Translations under genes and position numbers: made by a program | Assembly (NCBI RefSeq): GCF_019168305.1 | Contig: NZ_JAHTBI010000049.1 | Location: forward strand, 1 to 64,000 | Source of the DNA: Pseudomonas aegrilactucae | GTDB lineage: Bacteria > Pseudomonadota > Gammaproteobacteria > Pseudomonadales > Pseudomonadaceae | Direction: 5' to 3' | Length of the DNA: 64,000 nucleotides | The notes under the pieces: model-generated | What the model was told of the DNA's origin: nothing | Seen by the model: the letters and a program-made list of their open reading frames with translations, nothing else | Database searches by the model: none | Shown: positions 27,770 to 40,815 of the stretch, in pieces | How positions within the stretch are numbered: position 1 is the stretch's first letter | Layout: the number at the start of each line of letters is the position of its first letter

Positions 27770-28333
27770 ATGCCTATCATCAACAGCCAGGTCAAACCGT
27801 TCAACGCTACCGCCTACCACAATGGTGAATTCGTTCCAGTTTCCGACGCAGACCTGAAAGGCAAATGGTCCGTGGTGTTCTTCTACCCGGCCGACTTCAC
27901 TTTCGTCTGCCCGACCGAGCTGGGCGACCTGGCCGACAACTACGCCGAATTCAAGAAGCTGGGCGTGGAAATCTACGGCGTCTCGACCGACACCCACTTC
28001 ACCCACAAAGCCTGGCACGACACCTCGGACACCATCGGCAAGATCCAGTACCCGCTGATCGGCGACCCGACCCACGTTATCGCGCGCAACTTCGATGTGC
28101 TGATCGAAGAAGCCGGTCTGGCCGATCGCGGCACCTTCGTGATCAACCCGGAAGGTCAGATCAAGATCGTCGAACTCAACGACGGTGGTGTGGGTCGTGA
28201 CGCCAGCGAGCTGCTGCGCAAGGTCAAGGCTGCCCAGTACGTCGCTGCTCACCCAGGCGAAGTCTGCCCGGCCAAGTGGAAAGAAGGCGAAGCCACTCTG
28301 GCGCCATCGCTGGATCTGGTCGGCAAGATCTAA
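27770..28333 (+). CDS. ahpC: Alkyl hydroperoxide reductase subunit C (peroxiredoxin)
   Basis: 187 residues, typical AhpC. The peroxidatic Cys is in FTFVCPTE (about 47) and the resolving Cys in GEVCPAKW (about 166). It reduces organic peroxides and H2O2, with AhpF regenerating it. Start 27770 has CTGAAGGAGAG upstream. Very biased codons point to high expression. A terminator separates it from ahpF. OxyR control is expected, but I could not place a convincing site. Confidence 0.95.
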   Translation: MPIINSQVKPFNATAYHNGEFVPVSDADLKGKWSVVFFYPADFTFVCPTELGDLADNYAEFKKLGVEIYGVSTDTHFTHKAWHDTSDTIGKIQYPLIGDPTHVIARNFDVLIEEAGLADRGTFVINPEGQIKIVELNDGGVGRDASELLRKVKAAQYVAAHPGEVCPAKWKEGEATLAPSLDLVGKI

Positions 28334-28389
28334 GACCGTGAACCTGTCGAGGGCGGGCCACCGCACCTGATGGTTGTCCCGCCCCGCAA

Positions 28390-28425
28390 AACGCCCGGGC
28401 GAATCTGCCCGGGCGTTGTTTTTTC
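28390..28425 (+). terminator. Intrinsic terminator between ahpC and ahpF
   Basis: AACGCCCGGGC and GCCCGGGCGTT form an 11-bp stem with a 6-base loop, followed by GTTTTTTC. It should end most ahpC transcripts and lower ahpF expression. Confidence 0.9.
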
Positions 28426-28452
28426 TACCGTTTGAAAAAAGGAATCGCCCGT

Positions 28453-30015
28453 ATGTTGGACGCCACGCTTAAAGCTCAGTTGAAAACCTACCTGGAGCGG
28501 GTCACTCAGCCGATCGAGATCGTTGCCTCCCTGGACGACGGTGCGAAGTCCCGCGAACTGCACGACCTGCTGCGGGAAATCGCCAGCCTGTCGAACCTGA
28601 TTACCCTGCGCGAGGACGGCGTCGATGCGCGTCGCCCGTCGTTCTCGCTCAACCGCCCCGGCGCCGATATCAGCCTGCGCTTTGCCGGCATCCCCATGGG
28701 GCACGAATTCACCTCGCTGGTACTGGCGCTGCTGCAAGTCGGCGGTCATCCCTCCAAGGCGAGCGCCGAGCTGATCGAACAGATCGCCGGGCTCAAGGGT
28801 GAGTTCAACTTCGAAACCTACTTCTCGCTGTCGTGCCAGAACTGCCCGGACGTGGTCCAGGCGTTGAACCTGATGGCGGTGCTCAACCCCAATGTGCGCC
28901 ATGTTGCCATCGACGGCGCGTTGTTCCAGGCTGAGGTCGAGGCACGCCAGGTGATGGCGGTGCCCAGCGTCTACCTCAATGGCGCGGTGTTCGGTCAGGG
29001 CCGCATGGGCCTGGAAGAGATCGTCGCCAAGCTCGACACCGGCACCCGCGAGCGCCAGGCCGAGAAACTCAATGCCAAGGATGCTTTCGACGTGCTGGTG
29101 GTCGGCGGTGGCCCTGCCGGCGCGGCAGCGGCGATCTATGCTGCACGCAAAGGCATCCGTACCGGCGTGGCGGCCGAACGCTTCGGCGGCCAGGTGCTCG
29201 ACACCATGGCCATCGAGAACTTCATTTCGGTGCAGGAAACCGAAGGGCCGAAGTTGGCCATGGCGCTGGAAGAGCACGTCAAGCAGTACGACGTCGACAT
29301 CATGAACCTGCAGCGCGCCGATGCGCTGGTGCCTGGCCTGGACGGCGCCCTGCACGAAGTACGCCTGGCCAGTGGCGCCACCCTCAAGGCCAGGACCGTG
29401 ATCCTGGCCACCGGTGCGCGCTGGCGTGAAATGAACGTACCCGGTGAAAAAGAGTACCGCAGCCGTGGGGTGGCGTACTGCCCGCACTGCGATGGGCCGC
29501 TGTTCAAGGGCAAGCGCACCGCCGTGATCGGCGGGGGCAACTCGGGGGTCGAGGCCGCCATCGACCTGGCCGGCATTGTCGCCCATGTGACGCTGATCGA
29601 GTTCGACAGTCAGTTGCGTGCCGATGCGGTACTGCAGCGCAAGCTGCACAGCCTGCCTAACGTGACGGTGATCACCCGTGCGCTGACCACCGAGGTGCTG
29701 GGCGATGGCCAGAAGGTCAGCGGGCTGCGTTACAAGGACCGCAGCACCGATACGCTGCATGACATCGGGCTGGAAGGCATCTTTGTGCAGATCGGCCTGT
29801 TGCCCAACACCGACTGGCTCAAGGGTACGGTGGAGCTGTCGCCGCGTGGCGAGATCATTGTCGATGCACGTGGCCAGACCAACGTGCCAGGTGTGTTCGC
29901 AGCGGGTGACGTGACCACGGTGCCGTACAAGCAGATCGTGATTGCGGTAGGTGAGGGCGCCAAGGCGTCGCTGGCGGCGTTCGACCACTTGATCCGTACC
30001 TCGGCGCCGGCCTGA
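28453..30015 (+). CDS. ahpF: Alkyl hydroperoxide reductase subunit F
   Basis: 520 residues. N-terminal double thioredoxin-like domain with SCQNCPDVV (about 129-132), FAD motif [18 protein letters not shown], second redox pair YCPHCDGP (about 345) and NADH motif [16 protein letters not shown]. Electrons go from NADH via FAD and both disulfides to AhpC. ATG 28453 is chosen; AAAGGAATCG lies upstream. Confidence 0.95.
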   Translation: MLDATLKAQLKTYLERVTQPIEIVASLDDGAKSRELHDLLREIASLSNLITLREDGVDARRPSFSLNRPGADISLRFAGIPMGHEFTSLVLALLQVGGHPSKASAELIEQIAGLKGEFNFETYFSLSCQNCPDVVQALNLMAVLNPNVRHVAIDGALFQAEVEARQVMAVPSVYLNGAVFGQGRMGLEEIVAKLDTGTRERQAEKLNAKDAFDVLVVGGGPAGAAAAIYAARKGIRTGVAAERFGGQVLDTMAIENFISVQETEGPKLAMALEEHVKQYDVDIMNLQRADALVPGLDGALHEVRLASGATLKARTVILATGARWREMNVPGEKEYRSRGVAYCPHCDGPLFKGKRTAVIGGGNSGVEAAIDLAGIVAHVTLIEFDSQLRADAVLQRKLHSLPNVTVITRALTTEVLGDGQKVSGLRYKDRSTDTLHDIGLEGIFVQIGLLPNTDWLKGTVELSPRGEIIVDARGQTNVPGVFAAGDVTTVPYKQIVIAVGEGAKASLAAFDHLIRTSAPA

Positions 30016-30037
30016 CGAAGCGTCGTCGGCTGTACAA

Positions 30038-30055
30038 GCCGGCGTTGCCGGCGAA
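30038..30055. repeat. REP-type palindrome
   Basis: GCCGGCGTTGCCGGCGAA, the short palindromic core of P. putida-type REP elements, lies between the ahpF stop and its terminator. A related GCCGGC-containing copy occurs near 34012-34032. Confidence 0.55.
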
Positions 30056-30073
30056 TGGCCGCACAGCAACCCG

Positions 30074-30108
30074 AAAGCCCTGACAGGTCAACCTGTCAGG
30101 GCTTTTTC
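30074..30108 (+). terminator. Intrinsic terminator of ahpF
   Basis: AGCCCTGACAGG pairs with CCTGTCAGGGCT across a 4-base loop, followed by TTTTT. Confidence 0.88.
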
Positions 30109-30113
30109 ATTGC

Positions 30114-30362
30114 TTATTCAAATAATGAACCGCCTTTGTCCAGCTGCTGGTCAACCAGTGACTTGCCGAGCGCGATCGACGCGCGCTGGGCGTTTTCCAG
30201 GTCAGCCAGAAACAGGGGGGCGTGAGCGCAGAGTCGTCGGGTGCTGTGCTTTTCAGGGCTGGTGATGCGACAGCCTACCTCGAACGGCAGGGGGATGCCG
30301 GCATGCGGCACGACGTTGGCGGTGACGGTGTAGTTGCGATGGACACATTGAAGGGATTGCAT
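30114..30362 (-). CDS. Small hypothetical protein
   Basis: 82 residues from ATG 30362, with GAGGT seven bases upstream. Two cysteines and many histidines are scattered over it; no signal peptide or known domain. It starts about 100 bases downstream of gloA on the same strand and may share its transcript. Confidence 0.55.
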   Translation of the reverse strand: MQSLQCVHRNYTVTANVVPHAGIPLPFEVGCRITSPEKHSTRRLCAHAPLFLADLENAQRASIALGKSLVDQQLDKGGSLFE

Positions 30363-30466
30363 GAGCACTACCTCGCTGTGGTTGCTTCAACCGGTAACGG
30401 GTCCGGTATAGCACATCGAGGCGGCGAAGGGGCACGCGCCGACGAGCGCGCACCCTGCGCCAGGCT

Positions 30467-30988
30467 TCAGAGTTCAGTCGGCTGAATGATCTCGACCCAG
30501 TAATCGTCCGGGTCCTTGATGAATGCCAGGTGCTTCATGCGGCCATCGCTCAAGCGTTTCTGGAAGGTGACGCCCAGTTGCTCGAAGCGCTCGCAGGCTG
30601 CGCGAATGTCCGGCACCGCGATGCAGATGTGGCCAAAGCCGCGCGGGTCGGTGTTGCCGTTGTGGTAGGCGAAGGCCGGGTCGTTTTCGGTGCCGTGGTT
30701 ATGGGTCAGCTCGAGGATGCCCGGGATCGACTTCATCCACTCGGTACGTTTGGCCGCGTCGGCCGGGATCTGCGCCTTGTCGACCAGTGCCAGGAAGTAC
30801 AGGCTGAACTCGGCTTCGGCAAAATCACGCTTTTCCACCAGGCTGAAGCCCAGTACACGGGTGTAGAAATCCAGGGACTTGGCGACGTCCTTGACCCGCA
30901 GCATGGTGTGGTTGAACACGAAGTTGTGGGTCGCGGCATCCGGTTGCGCGGTGACGCCGGGAAGGGTGTCGAAATCTTGCAGGCTCAT
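30467..30988 (-). CDS. gloA: Lactoylglutathione lyase (glyoxalase I)
   Basis: About 173 residues, the longer eukaryote-like glyoxalase I. FNHTMLRVKDVAKSLDFYTRVLGF, the insertion with ELTHNHGTENDP, GFGHICIAVPD and DPDDYWVEIIQP carry the metal-binding His and Glu residues. It isomerises the methylglyoxal–glutathione hemithioacetal to lactoylglutathione. MSLQDF at 30988 is the start (GCGGAGTGCCC upstream). Confidence 0.93.
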   Translation of the reverse strand: MSLQDFDTLPGVTAQPDAATHNFVFNHTMLRVKDVAKSLDFYTRVLGFSLVEKRDFAEAEFSLYFLALVDKAQIPADAAKRTEWMKSIPGILELTHNHGTENDPAFAYHNGNTDPRGFGHICIAVPDIRAACERFEQLGVTFQKRLSDGRMKHLAFIKDPDDYWVEIIQPTEL

Positions 30989-31077
30989 GGGCACTCCGCA
31001 GATAGGGCTGACGATCGGCACGCCAGCAAAACAGTAGAGGGCAATGATACGGAACTGAAGCGATTGCGCAAACGATT

Positions 31078-31135
31078 TGCGCCCCGTCGGCCGAGCCAGA
31101 CGGGGCGCAAGAATTAGAAGCCCGCCGAAGCGGGC
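31078..31135 (-). terminator. Two tandem hairpins ending the mvaT-type gene
   Basis: GCCCGC-TTCG-GCGGGC (31120-31135) followed leftwards by TTCTAATTCTT, and a second 11-bp stem TGCGCCCCGTC/GACGGGGCGCA (31078-31109). Both lie past the stop at 31206. Confidence 0.65.
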
Positions 31136-31205
31136 GTATGGGGCGCTAATCCTTTAGCAGCCTTTATCCTGAGCCAGCCGATGTGAAAAAAGTGTGAAGT
31201 TATTG

Positions 31206-31565
31206 TCAGTGTTTCAACCAGCTGTCAACGGTCTGCGCACCGTACTCCTGTTTCCAGGCCTTGAGCCCATGGTGGTTGCCGCCCTTGGTTTCGATACGCT
31301 CGCCGGTGTGCGGGTTTTCATAGACTTTGACCACCCGCGCACGGCGCGTCTTGGGCACGCTCTGCGGGCGTCGAGCGCTAGCGCCAGGGTCGAGAATATC
31401 GATGATTTCGCGCAGGCCCTTGTCGTACTTTTTCATCAGGGCGACAAGTTTCTGCTCGAATTCGATTTCACGCTTGAGGCCGGAATCTTTTTTCAGTGCC
31501 TCCAGTTGTAAGAGCTGTTCCTGAAGGGCTTTTTCAGCAGCACGAAACTCTGCAAGTCTGGACAC
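31206..31565 (-). CDS. MvaT/TurB-type H-NS family nucleoid protein
   Basis: 119 residues. An N-terminal coiled-coil oligomerisation helix (about 1-60: LAEFRAAEKALQEQLLQLEALKK) is joined by a basic linker (RRPQSVPKTRRARVVKVY) to the C-terminal AT-pincer domain (NPHTGERIETKGGNHHGLKAWKQEYG). It binds and silences AT-rich and foreign DNA. P. putida strains have several paralogues (Tur proteins); which one this is cannot be told here. Confidence 0.92.
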   Translation of the reverse strand: MSRLAEFRAAEKALQEQLLQLEALKKDSGLKREIEFEQKLVALMKKYDKGLREIIDILDPGASARRPQSVPKTRRARVVKVYENPHTGERIETKGGNHHGLKAWKQEYGAQTVDSWLKH

Positions 31566-31713
31566 TGTCGTTTCTCCTGGTGGTCGGTAGTGGTCGCGTG
31601 CGGGCCGACATTGCGAATGCCGTTATGCCCGTCGCGGTCACCGATAGGTAACTACTACACAGTGACAGGAGTGTAGCCAATACCCCCGGCTGAAACATCA
31701 CTCTTTTATAACC

Positions 31714-31854
31714 ATGTACTACGGAACTTTCTTACTTGTACATGCTCCTCCCACTACAGCATTAATACGGGCACTCGACAGCAACTACGAGGAACTCGCT
31801 CGCGACATGAACGAGCGCCGGGAAATCGTCAGCTACAACTTCGCGCTGCTGTAG
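31714..31854 (+). CDS. Possible 46-residue small protein
   Basis: An open frame from ATG 31714 encodes MYYGTFLLVHAPPTTALIRA and then a charged helical end (NYEELARDMNERRE). No ribosome site is visible and the first half has unusual codon use, so it may be a remnant. It lies between the divergent mvaT-type gene and cobF, in a stretch of about 350 bases otherwise without genes. Confidence 0.3.
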   Translation: MYYGTFLLVHAPPTTALIRALDSNYEELARDMNERREIVSYNFALL

Positions 31855-31922
31855 CGGTACGCTTTGCCAGGCGCGTGCCAACCGGTCGACAATGGCCCCG
31901 CGCACGCTGGAGGACTACTGCG

Positions 31923-32660
31923 ATGAAACACCTGCTGTTGATCGGGATCGGGCCGGGCAACCCCCGGCAGATCACCCTGGAAGCCATCGATGGCCTGAAC
32001 CGTGCCGACGTGTTCTTCGTGCTTGACAAGGGGGCGGCCAAGGATGACCTGCTCAGGGTGCGCAAGGAGGTGCTCGAGCGCCACGTGGCGCGGCCTTGCC
32101 GTGTGGTGCAGGTCCAGGACCCGCAGCGCGATGGCCGCGCGGTGGACTACGTGGGCGCTGTGCACCACTGGCACTCCCAGCGGGCCGCGCTGTACGGTCG
32201 CCTGCTGCATGATGAGCTGGCGGACGGGCAGTGCGGCGCGTTTCTGTTGTGGGGCGAGCCTGGGCTGTATGACAGCACGCTGCGCATTCTTGAGCGGGTC
32301 GTACCACAGGCGTTCAGCCTGGAGGTCATTCCCGGTATCAGCAGTGTGCAGGCGCTGGCTGCCCGCCACTGTATTCCCCTCAATCGAATTGGCGAGCCGT
32401 TGACGATCCTGCCCGGTCGACGGCTGGCCGAGGCGTCGCGTATCGACAATCTGGTGGTGATGCTCGATGGCCATTGTGCGTTTGCCGACCTGGACGACCC
32501 GCAATTGCACATCTACTGGGGGGCCTATCTGGGCACCGCCGACGAGATACTGATCCAGGGGCCGCTGCAGGCGGTCAAGGCGCAGATCCTTGCGCAGCGC
32601 GAGCAGGCCCGTGCGCGCAAGGGGTGGATCATGGACACGTACCTGCTGCGTCGCCGGTAA
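31923..32660 (+). CDS. cobF: Precorrin-6A synthase (deacetylating)
   Basis: About 245 residues. HLLLIGIGPGNPRQITLEAID at the start is the SAM-dependent corrin methylase motif in its CobF form, with WGEPGLYDSTLRILERV in the second conserved block. CobF methylates C-1 of precorrin-5 and releases acetate in aerobic cobalamin synthesis. The start is ATG 31923 with GGAGG upstream. No other cob gene is near, and the 3' end overlaps the convergent glycosyltransferase by 32 bases. Confidence 0.9.
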   Translation: MKHLLLIGIGPGNPRQITLEAIDGLNRADVFFVLDKGAAKDDLLRVRKEVLERHVARPCRVVQVQDPQRDGRAVDYVGAVHHWHSQRAALYGRLLHDELADGQCGAFLLWGEPGLYDSTLRILERVVPQAFSLEVIPGISSVQALAARHCIPLNRIGEPLTILPGRRLAEASRIDNLVVMLDGHCAFADLDDPQLHIYWGAYLGTADEILIQGPLQAVKAQILAQREQARARKGWIMDTYLLRRR

Positions 32661-33942
32661 GGCGGTTCTTGGCCTCGATCCACTGCGCCATGTACTGGGT
32701 GCTCTTGTGCTGATGGTGGCGCAACATGGCCCCGGTGAAGTTGTACAGGCGCTGTTCGGCCAGGTGCTCCAGCGTGTGCTCCATGCGTTCGACCAGCGCG
32801 CTGCCATGCCAGCGCCGGTCGTAGCGCGCCGTGAGCAACTGGCGCGCGTCGCGCTGGGCCTGTTCCCAGCGCGGTTGCTCGCTGTACAGGCGCGCGGCCG
32901 CATCGGCCAGGCCTTCGGCGGTGTCGGCGACAAGGCCAGGCCAGGGCAGGGTGCCATGCATCGCTTCGGCGCCGATCGGCGTGGTGACGCTGGGCGTGCC
33001 GCAGAGCATGGCGTCGGTGAGCTTGCCCTTGATGCCAGCGCCGAAGCGCAGCGGGGCCAGGCACACGCGGGCCTCGCTCATCACCTGCAGTGCGTCTTCG
33101 GCCCAGTTCATCACATGGAAACCCTCGGCGGCGTTATGCAGCGCGGTGGCCTTGGGCGGTGTGTAGGCGCCGTAGATGTGCAACTGCGCCTTGGGCAGAC
33201 GACGACGGATCATCGGCCACAGGCTGTGCTTCATCCACAGCACCGCGTCCCAGTTGGGCGCATGGCGGAAGTTGCCGATGCTCAAGAAGTGCTGGCGCTG
33301 TTCGAACCCCTTGAAGTCACCCGTGGGCGGCTCCAGCATCAGCGGGCACCAGTGCAGCAGCGCGTCGGGCACGCCGAAGCCGTTGACCAGCAGGTCGATC
33401 TCGACATCCGAGATCATCAGGCTCAGGTCGCTGCGGTAGATCGACGCCAGTTCGCGCTGGGCCAGGTCGGCACTGGCCATCTGACGATACAGGTCGGGCC
33501 CCGAGGTGGTGAACAGCGCGCGAAAGTCATTGCTGTCCAGGCCTTCGGCCAGGCGTCGGCGCAGCAGTTGCTGGCGTGCGTCGCGCAGGCTTTGCAGGTC
33601 GGAGGTTTCGAGCACGCGCAGGGCGCCGGGGCAGTGCTTCTCCACGCGCCAGCCGAACTGCTCTTCCATCATGAAACGGTCGAACAGCACCACATCGGGC
33701 GCCAGTTGCGTGATGAAGTGGTCGAAGCTGCTGTTGTTCAGCGCGATGGCCTGTTCGGTGATGCCCAGGCTTGCCAGGTCGGCCTTGTGCTCGCCAACGG
33801 CTGCCGGGCTGCTGAACGTGATGCGCCAGCCGCGCTCAAGGAAGCTTTCCAGCAACTGCATCATGTGCCCGCCGGCGGCCGAGGAGCGGGGTTCGGGCCA
33901 GACGTAGCCGATGACCAGGACGTGTAGGGCGGGTGCGTGCAT
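32629..33942 (-). CDS. Glycosyltransferase, GT4-like
   Basis: About 437 residues, GT-B fold. The N-terminal domain opens LHVLVIGYVWPEPRSSAAGGHMMQLL, and the C-terminal nucleotide-sugar site is FGAGIKGKLTDAMLCGTPSVTTPIGAEAM (about 305-335). It transfers a sugar, probably to a surface glycan; substrate unknown. MHAPALHV at 33942 is the start. A single gene. Confidence 0.8.
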   Translation of the reverse strand: MHAPALHVLVIGYVWPEPRSSAAGGHMMQLLESFLERGWRITFSSPAAVGEHKADLASLGITEQAIALNNSSFDHFITQLAPDVVLFDRFMMEEQFGWRVEKHCPGALRVLETSDLQSLRDARQQLLRRRLAEGLDSNDFRALFTTSGPDLYRQMASADLAQRELASIYRSDLSLMISDVEIDLLVNGFGVPDALLHWCPLMLEPPTGDFKGFEQRQHFLSIGNFRHAPNWDAVLWMKHSLWPMIRRRLPKAQLHIYGAYTPPKATALHNAAEGFHVMNWAEDALQVMSEARVCLAPLRFGAGIKGKLTDAMLCGTPSVTTPIGAEAMHGTLPWPGLVADTAEGLADAAARLYSEQPRWEQAQRDARQLLTARYDRRWHGSALVERMEHTLEHLAEQRLYNFTGAMLRHHQHKSTQYMAQWIEAKNRLTGDAAGTCP

Positions 33943-34028
33943 GGGTGCGGGGGCCTTTGGGCGCAAAAGGGCGTATTAAACCAGAATCCTCTCTGCCTGT
34001 TCGGGTGCCTTCGCCGCAAGGCCGGCGG

Positions 34029-34382
34029 CTACAGGATCGCTTTGATCTTGTCGCGCAACTGATCGATGCTGAACGGCTTGCCGATTGAATGCATGCCGTC
34101 AGGCACATCAAGGGTGTCGGCATAGCCACTGGCAAACAGGATCGGCAGCAACGGGCGCAGTTCGCGGGCCTTGACGGCCAGCTCCGTTCCTTTCATGTCC
34201 GGCAAGCCAACATCGGTCATCATCAGGGCCAGGCGTTGCGTCGGCGTACCCAGCACGTCGAGCGCTTCTTCGGCATCCTTGGCCTGTACCACGGTGTAAC
34301 CCAGTTCTTCGAGCACATCCACCATCAGCATGCGCACAATGGCGTCGTCTTCGACGACCAGAAGAGGGTCATGACTTGGCAT
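34029..34382 (-). CDS. Single-domain response regulator
   Basis: 117 residues, receiver only: VVEDDAI, phospho-acceptor Asp in MMTDVGLPD (about 56), FASGYADT and IGKPFS. It is divergent from the large hybrid kinase at 34656, so it may be phosphorylated by it. There is no output domain. Confidence 0.85.
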   Translation of the reverse strand: MPSHDPLLVVEDDAIVRMLMVDVLEELGYTVVQAKDAEEALDVLGTPTQRLALMMTDVGLPDMKGTELAVKARELRPLLPILFASGYADTLDVPDGMHSIGKPFSIDQLRDKIKAIL

Positions 34383-34655
34383 GGCGTTAATCCTGTAAAA
34401 ATGGGTGACACATTATCTGTAAGCAGCGCGCGGCTCGAAGTTCCCTGCACCGCAAAAAAACACGCCAGCCCAACAGCATAGCGGGCGTACGCATTCGAGG
34501 GAACGTTTGGTGCATCCCTGCCTCAAATACTGGCGCAATGCCGGCCAAGGCCTGCCGAGCAGGATAAACTCGGGGATGAACTGGCGGAAAACTGCAACAG
34601 TCACTCGAAAATCCGTCACACTCTTTCGTTCGTTTACTTGCTCGGGCCCTTTGAA

Positions 34656-38146
<3,491 letters not shown>

Positions 38147-38150
<4 letters not shown>

Positions 38151-38968
38151 GTATCGAGCGCAACACCGACATTGAGATCCGGCTGCTGATCGAGGCGATC
38201 TACCTCAAGTACAGCTATGATTTTCGCGATTATTCCGGCGCTTCGATCAAGCGCCGGGTGCTGCATGCCGTGCGCCAGTTCGATTGCGCCACGGTATCGG
38301 CGCTGCAGGAGCGGGTGCTGCACGACCCGAGCGTGTTCATGCAGCTGCTGCAGTACCTGACCATTCCGGTCAGCGAGATGTTTCGCGATCCGGGGCATTT
38401 CCTGGCGTTGCGCCAGGAGGTGGTGCCGCATTTGCGCACCTGGCCGTCGATCAAGATCTGGATCGCCGGCTGCAGCACCGGCGAAGAGGTCTACTCGATG
38501 GCGATCCTGCTACGCGAGGAAGGCCTGCTCGAGCGCACCATCATCTACGCCACCGACATCAACCCAAGTTCGCTGGAAAAGGCCAAGCAGGGTATCTACT
38601 CGATGCAGAGCATGCGCGACTACACCGAGAACTATCAGAAGGCCGGTGGGCGCCGGGCGTTCAGCGACTACTACACCGCCGCCTATGGCAACGCGATCAT
38701 CGACAGCAGCCTGCGCGAGAACGTGACCTTCGCCGACCACAGCCTGGCCACCGACAGCGTGTTCTCCGAGACCCAGCTGGTGTCGTGCCGCAACGTGCTC
38801 ATCTATTTCAACAAGACCCTGCAGGACCGGGCCTTCGGGTTGTTTCACGAGTCGCTGTGCCATCGCGGCTTCCTGGTACTGGGCAGCAAGGAAACCCTGG
38901 ACTTTTCCGCGTACGCCGATCGATTCGATGCATTGGTCAAGCCTGAACGGATCTACCGCAAATCATGA
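38147..38968 (+). CDS. CheR-type methyltransferase
   Basis: About 273 residues. An N-terminal helical domain (YSYDFRDYSGASIKRRV) precedes the SAM-binding IWIAGCSTGEEVYSMAIL and the YATDINPSSL and CRNVLIYFN motifs of CheR. It methylates glutamates, normally of chemoreceptors. The start is TTG 38147, overlapping the kinase stop with GGAG upstream; ATG 38123 within the kinase gene is possible. Paired with CheB next door but no CheA or CheW. Confidence 0.85.
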
Positions 38969-39540
38969 GCGGCGTCGACGCGATTGTGCTCGGGGCCTCG
39001 GCGGGTGGAGTTTCGGCCCTGCTTGCAGTGTTTGCCGGCCTGCCGGCCGACTTTGCCATCCCGTTGCTGTGTGTGCTGCACTTGCCGGACGACCGGCACA
39101 GCCAGTTGGCCGAGGTGTTCAGCCGGCGCCTGCAGCGTCCGGTACAGGAAGCCCGGGACAAGGAAAGCATCGTGCAGGGGATGATCTACGTGGCCGGGCC
39201 GGGTTATCACCTGTCGGTAGAGCGCGACCGCAGCCTGTCATTGAGCCAGGAAGATCGTGTGCATTTTTCCCGGCCATCGATCGACTTTCTTTTCGAGTCG
39301 GCGGCCGACGTCTACGGCACGGGTCTGGCGGGCGTGCTGCTGACCGGTGCCAACGAGGACGGCGCGCGCGGTTTGGCGCAGATCAAGCAAGGCGGCGGCA
39401 TCACCATCGTGCAAGACCCCCACGAAGCACAGGTTGCGGTCATGCCTGAAGCGGCGCTGGCGCTGCATCGCCCCGACCACATACTCCCTTTGAACGGCAT
39501 CGGGCAATTGCTCGCCAAGCTGGAACCACGTGCATGCTAA
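38965..39540 (+). CDS. CheB-type methylesterase, no receiver domain
   Basis: 191 residues, only the catalytic domain: IVLGASAGGVSALL carries the nucleophile Ser, VLHLPDDRHSQL the His region and LLTGANEDGARGL the Asp. The usual N-terminal receiver is missing, so activity must be controlled another way, perhaps by contact with the kinases in the operon. Overlaps neighbours on both sides (4 and 7 bases). Confidence 0.85.
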   Translation: MSGVDAIVLGASAGGVSALLAVFAGLPADFAIPLLCVLHLPDDRHSQLAEVFSRRLQRPVQEARDKESIVQGMIYVAGPGYHLSVERDRSLSLSQEDRVHFSRPSIDFLFESAADVYGTGLAGVLLTGANEDGARGLAQIKQGGGITIVQDPHEAQVAVMPEAALALHRPDHILPLNGIGQLLAKLEPRAC

Positions 39541-40760
39541 GCCATATCCAAGCAAACCTGCTGATCGTTGACGACCTGCCAGAGAACCTGCTGGCACTGG
39601 AGGCGCTGATCAAGGCCCCGGACCGCAGCGTGTACAAGGCGCAGTCGGCCGACGAAGCCCTGTCATTGCTGCTTGAGCACGAGTTCGCCCTGGCCATCCT
39701 GGACGTGCAGATGCCCGGCATGAACGGTTTCGAGCTGGCCGAGATGATGCGCGGCACCGAAAAGACCAAGAACATTCCCATCGTCTTCGTCAGCGCCGCA
39801 GGGCGCGAGATGAACTACGCGTTCAAGGGCTACGAGAGCGGCGCAGTGGACTTCCTGCACAAGCCGCTGGACACCCATGCGGTGAAGAGCAAGGTGGCAG
39901 TGTTCATCGACCTCTATCGCCAGCGCAAGGCCCTTGGTCAGCAACTCGACGCTCTGCAGCAGAGCCGTCAGGAACAGGAATTGCTGCTGGCGCAGTTGCA
40001 GGTCACGCGTGGGGAGCTGGAACATGCGGTACGCATGCGTGACGACTTCATGTCGATCGTCTCGCACGAGGTGCGCACGCCGCTCAACGGGTTGATCCTG
40101 GAGACCCAGCTACGCAAGCTGCACCTGGCGCGCAACAATGCCGATGCCTTTACCCTGGACAAGATGCATGCCATGGTCGAGCGCGACGAGCGCCAGATCA
40201 ACAGCCTGATCCGCCTGATCGAAGACATGCTCGACGTTTCGCGCATTCGCACCGGCAAGCTGTCGATTCGCCCCGCCTCCTTCGATTTGGGTCAACTGGT
40301 GGCCGGGCTGGTGGAGAACTTCGCCGCGCAGGCGGCGGCGGTCGACTCGAGCATCAGTCTGCAGGCGGGACCTGCGCTGGTCGGGTACTGGGACGAATTT
40401 CGCATCGAGCAGGTGATTGCCAACCTGCTGACCAATGCCCTGCGCTACGGCGCCAAGAGCCCGGTGCAGGTGCGCGTGTTCCAAGAGCAGGGCATGGCCT
40501 GTGTGCAGGTGCGCGACCAGGGCATCGGTATCAGTGCCGAGAACCAGCAGCGCATCTTCCAGCAGTTCGAGCGTGTCTCGTCCAGCCAGAGCAGCGCAGG
40601 CCTGGGCCTTGGCTTGTATATTTCCGAGCAGATCGTGCTGGCCCACGGCGGCAGCATTGCCGTGCACAGTGCCGAAGGCGAAGGCGCAACGTTCGTCGTG
40701 CGCCTGCCGTTGGTGCGTCATGTCCAGGAAAGTGATGTGCAGCAGGCAACCTCTGCGTAA
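39534..40760 (+). CDS. Receiver–histidine kinase fusion
   Basis: 408 residues. An N-terminal receiver (LLIVDDLPEN; Asp in LAILDVQMPG near 56) is joined by a coiled coil (about 125-165) to a HisKA/ATPase module (DFMSIVSHEVRTPLNGL, His near 178; QVRDQGIGIS; GLGLGLYIS). No sensor or membrane part, so it is switched by phosphorylation of its own receiver, probably by the large hybrid kinase. Overlaps the CheB stop by 7 bases. Confidence 0.85.
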   Translation: MLSHIQANLLIVDDLPENLLALEALIKAPDRSVYKAQSADEALSLLLEHEFALAILDVQMPGMNGFELAEMMRGTEKTKNIPIVFVSAAGREMNYAFKGYESGAVDFLHKPLDTHAVKSKVAVFIDLYRQRKALGQQLDALQQSRQEQELLLAQLQVTRGELEHAVRMRDDFMSIVSHEVRTPLNGLILETQLRKLHLARNNADAFTLDKMHAMVERDERQINSLIRLIEDMLDVSRIRTGKLSIRPASFDLGQLVAGLVENFAAQAAAVDSSISLQAGPALVGYWDEFRIEQVIANLLTNALRYGAKSPVQVRVFQEQGMACVQVRDQGIGISAENQQRIFQQFERVSSSQSSAGLGLGLYISEQIVLAHGGSIAVHSAEGEGATFVVRLPLVRHVQESDVQQATSA

Positions 40761-40815
40761 GCCTGGGGTCGTAAGACGATCCTATTCCGAACAAATACGA
40801 GTTGAAGGCGTTGGC

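Noticed and set aside
31736..31741. Single TGTACA near the mvaT-type gene as a light operator
   Set aside because: No second half site at 12 bases; a lone hexamer is expected by chance.
31566..31922. Cobalamin riboswitch ahead of cobF
   Set aside because: No B12-box-like GCCACTG motif or suitable stem was found; the region holds only the mvaT-type promoter and a doubtful small frame.
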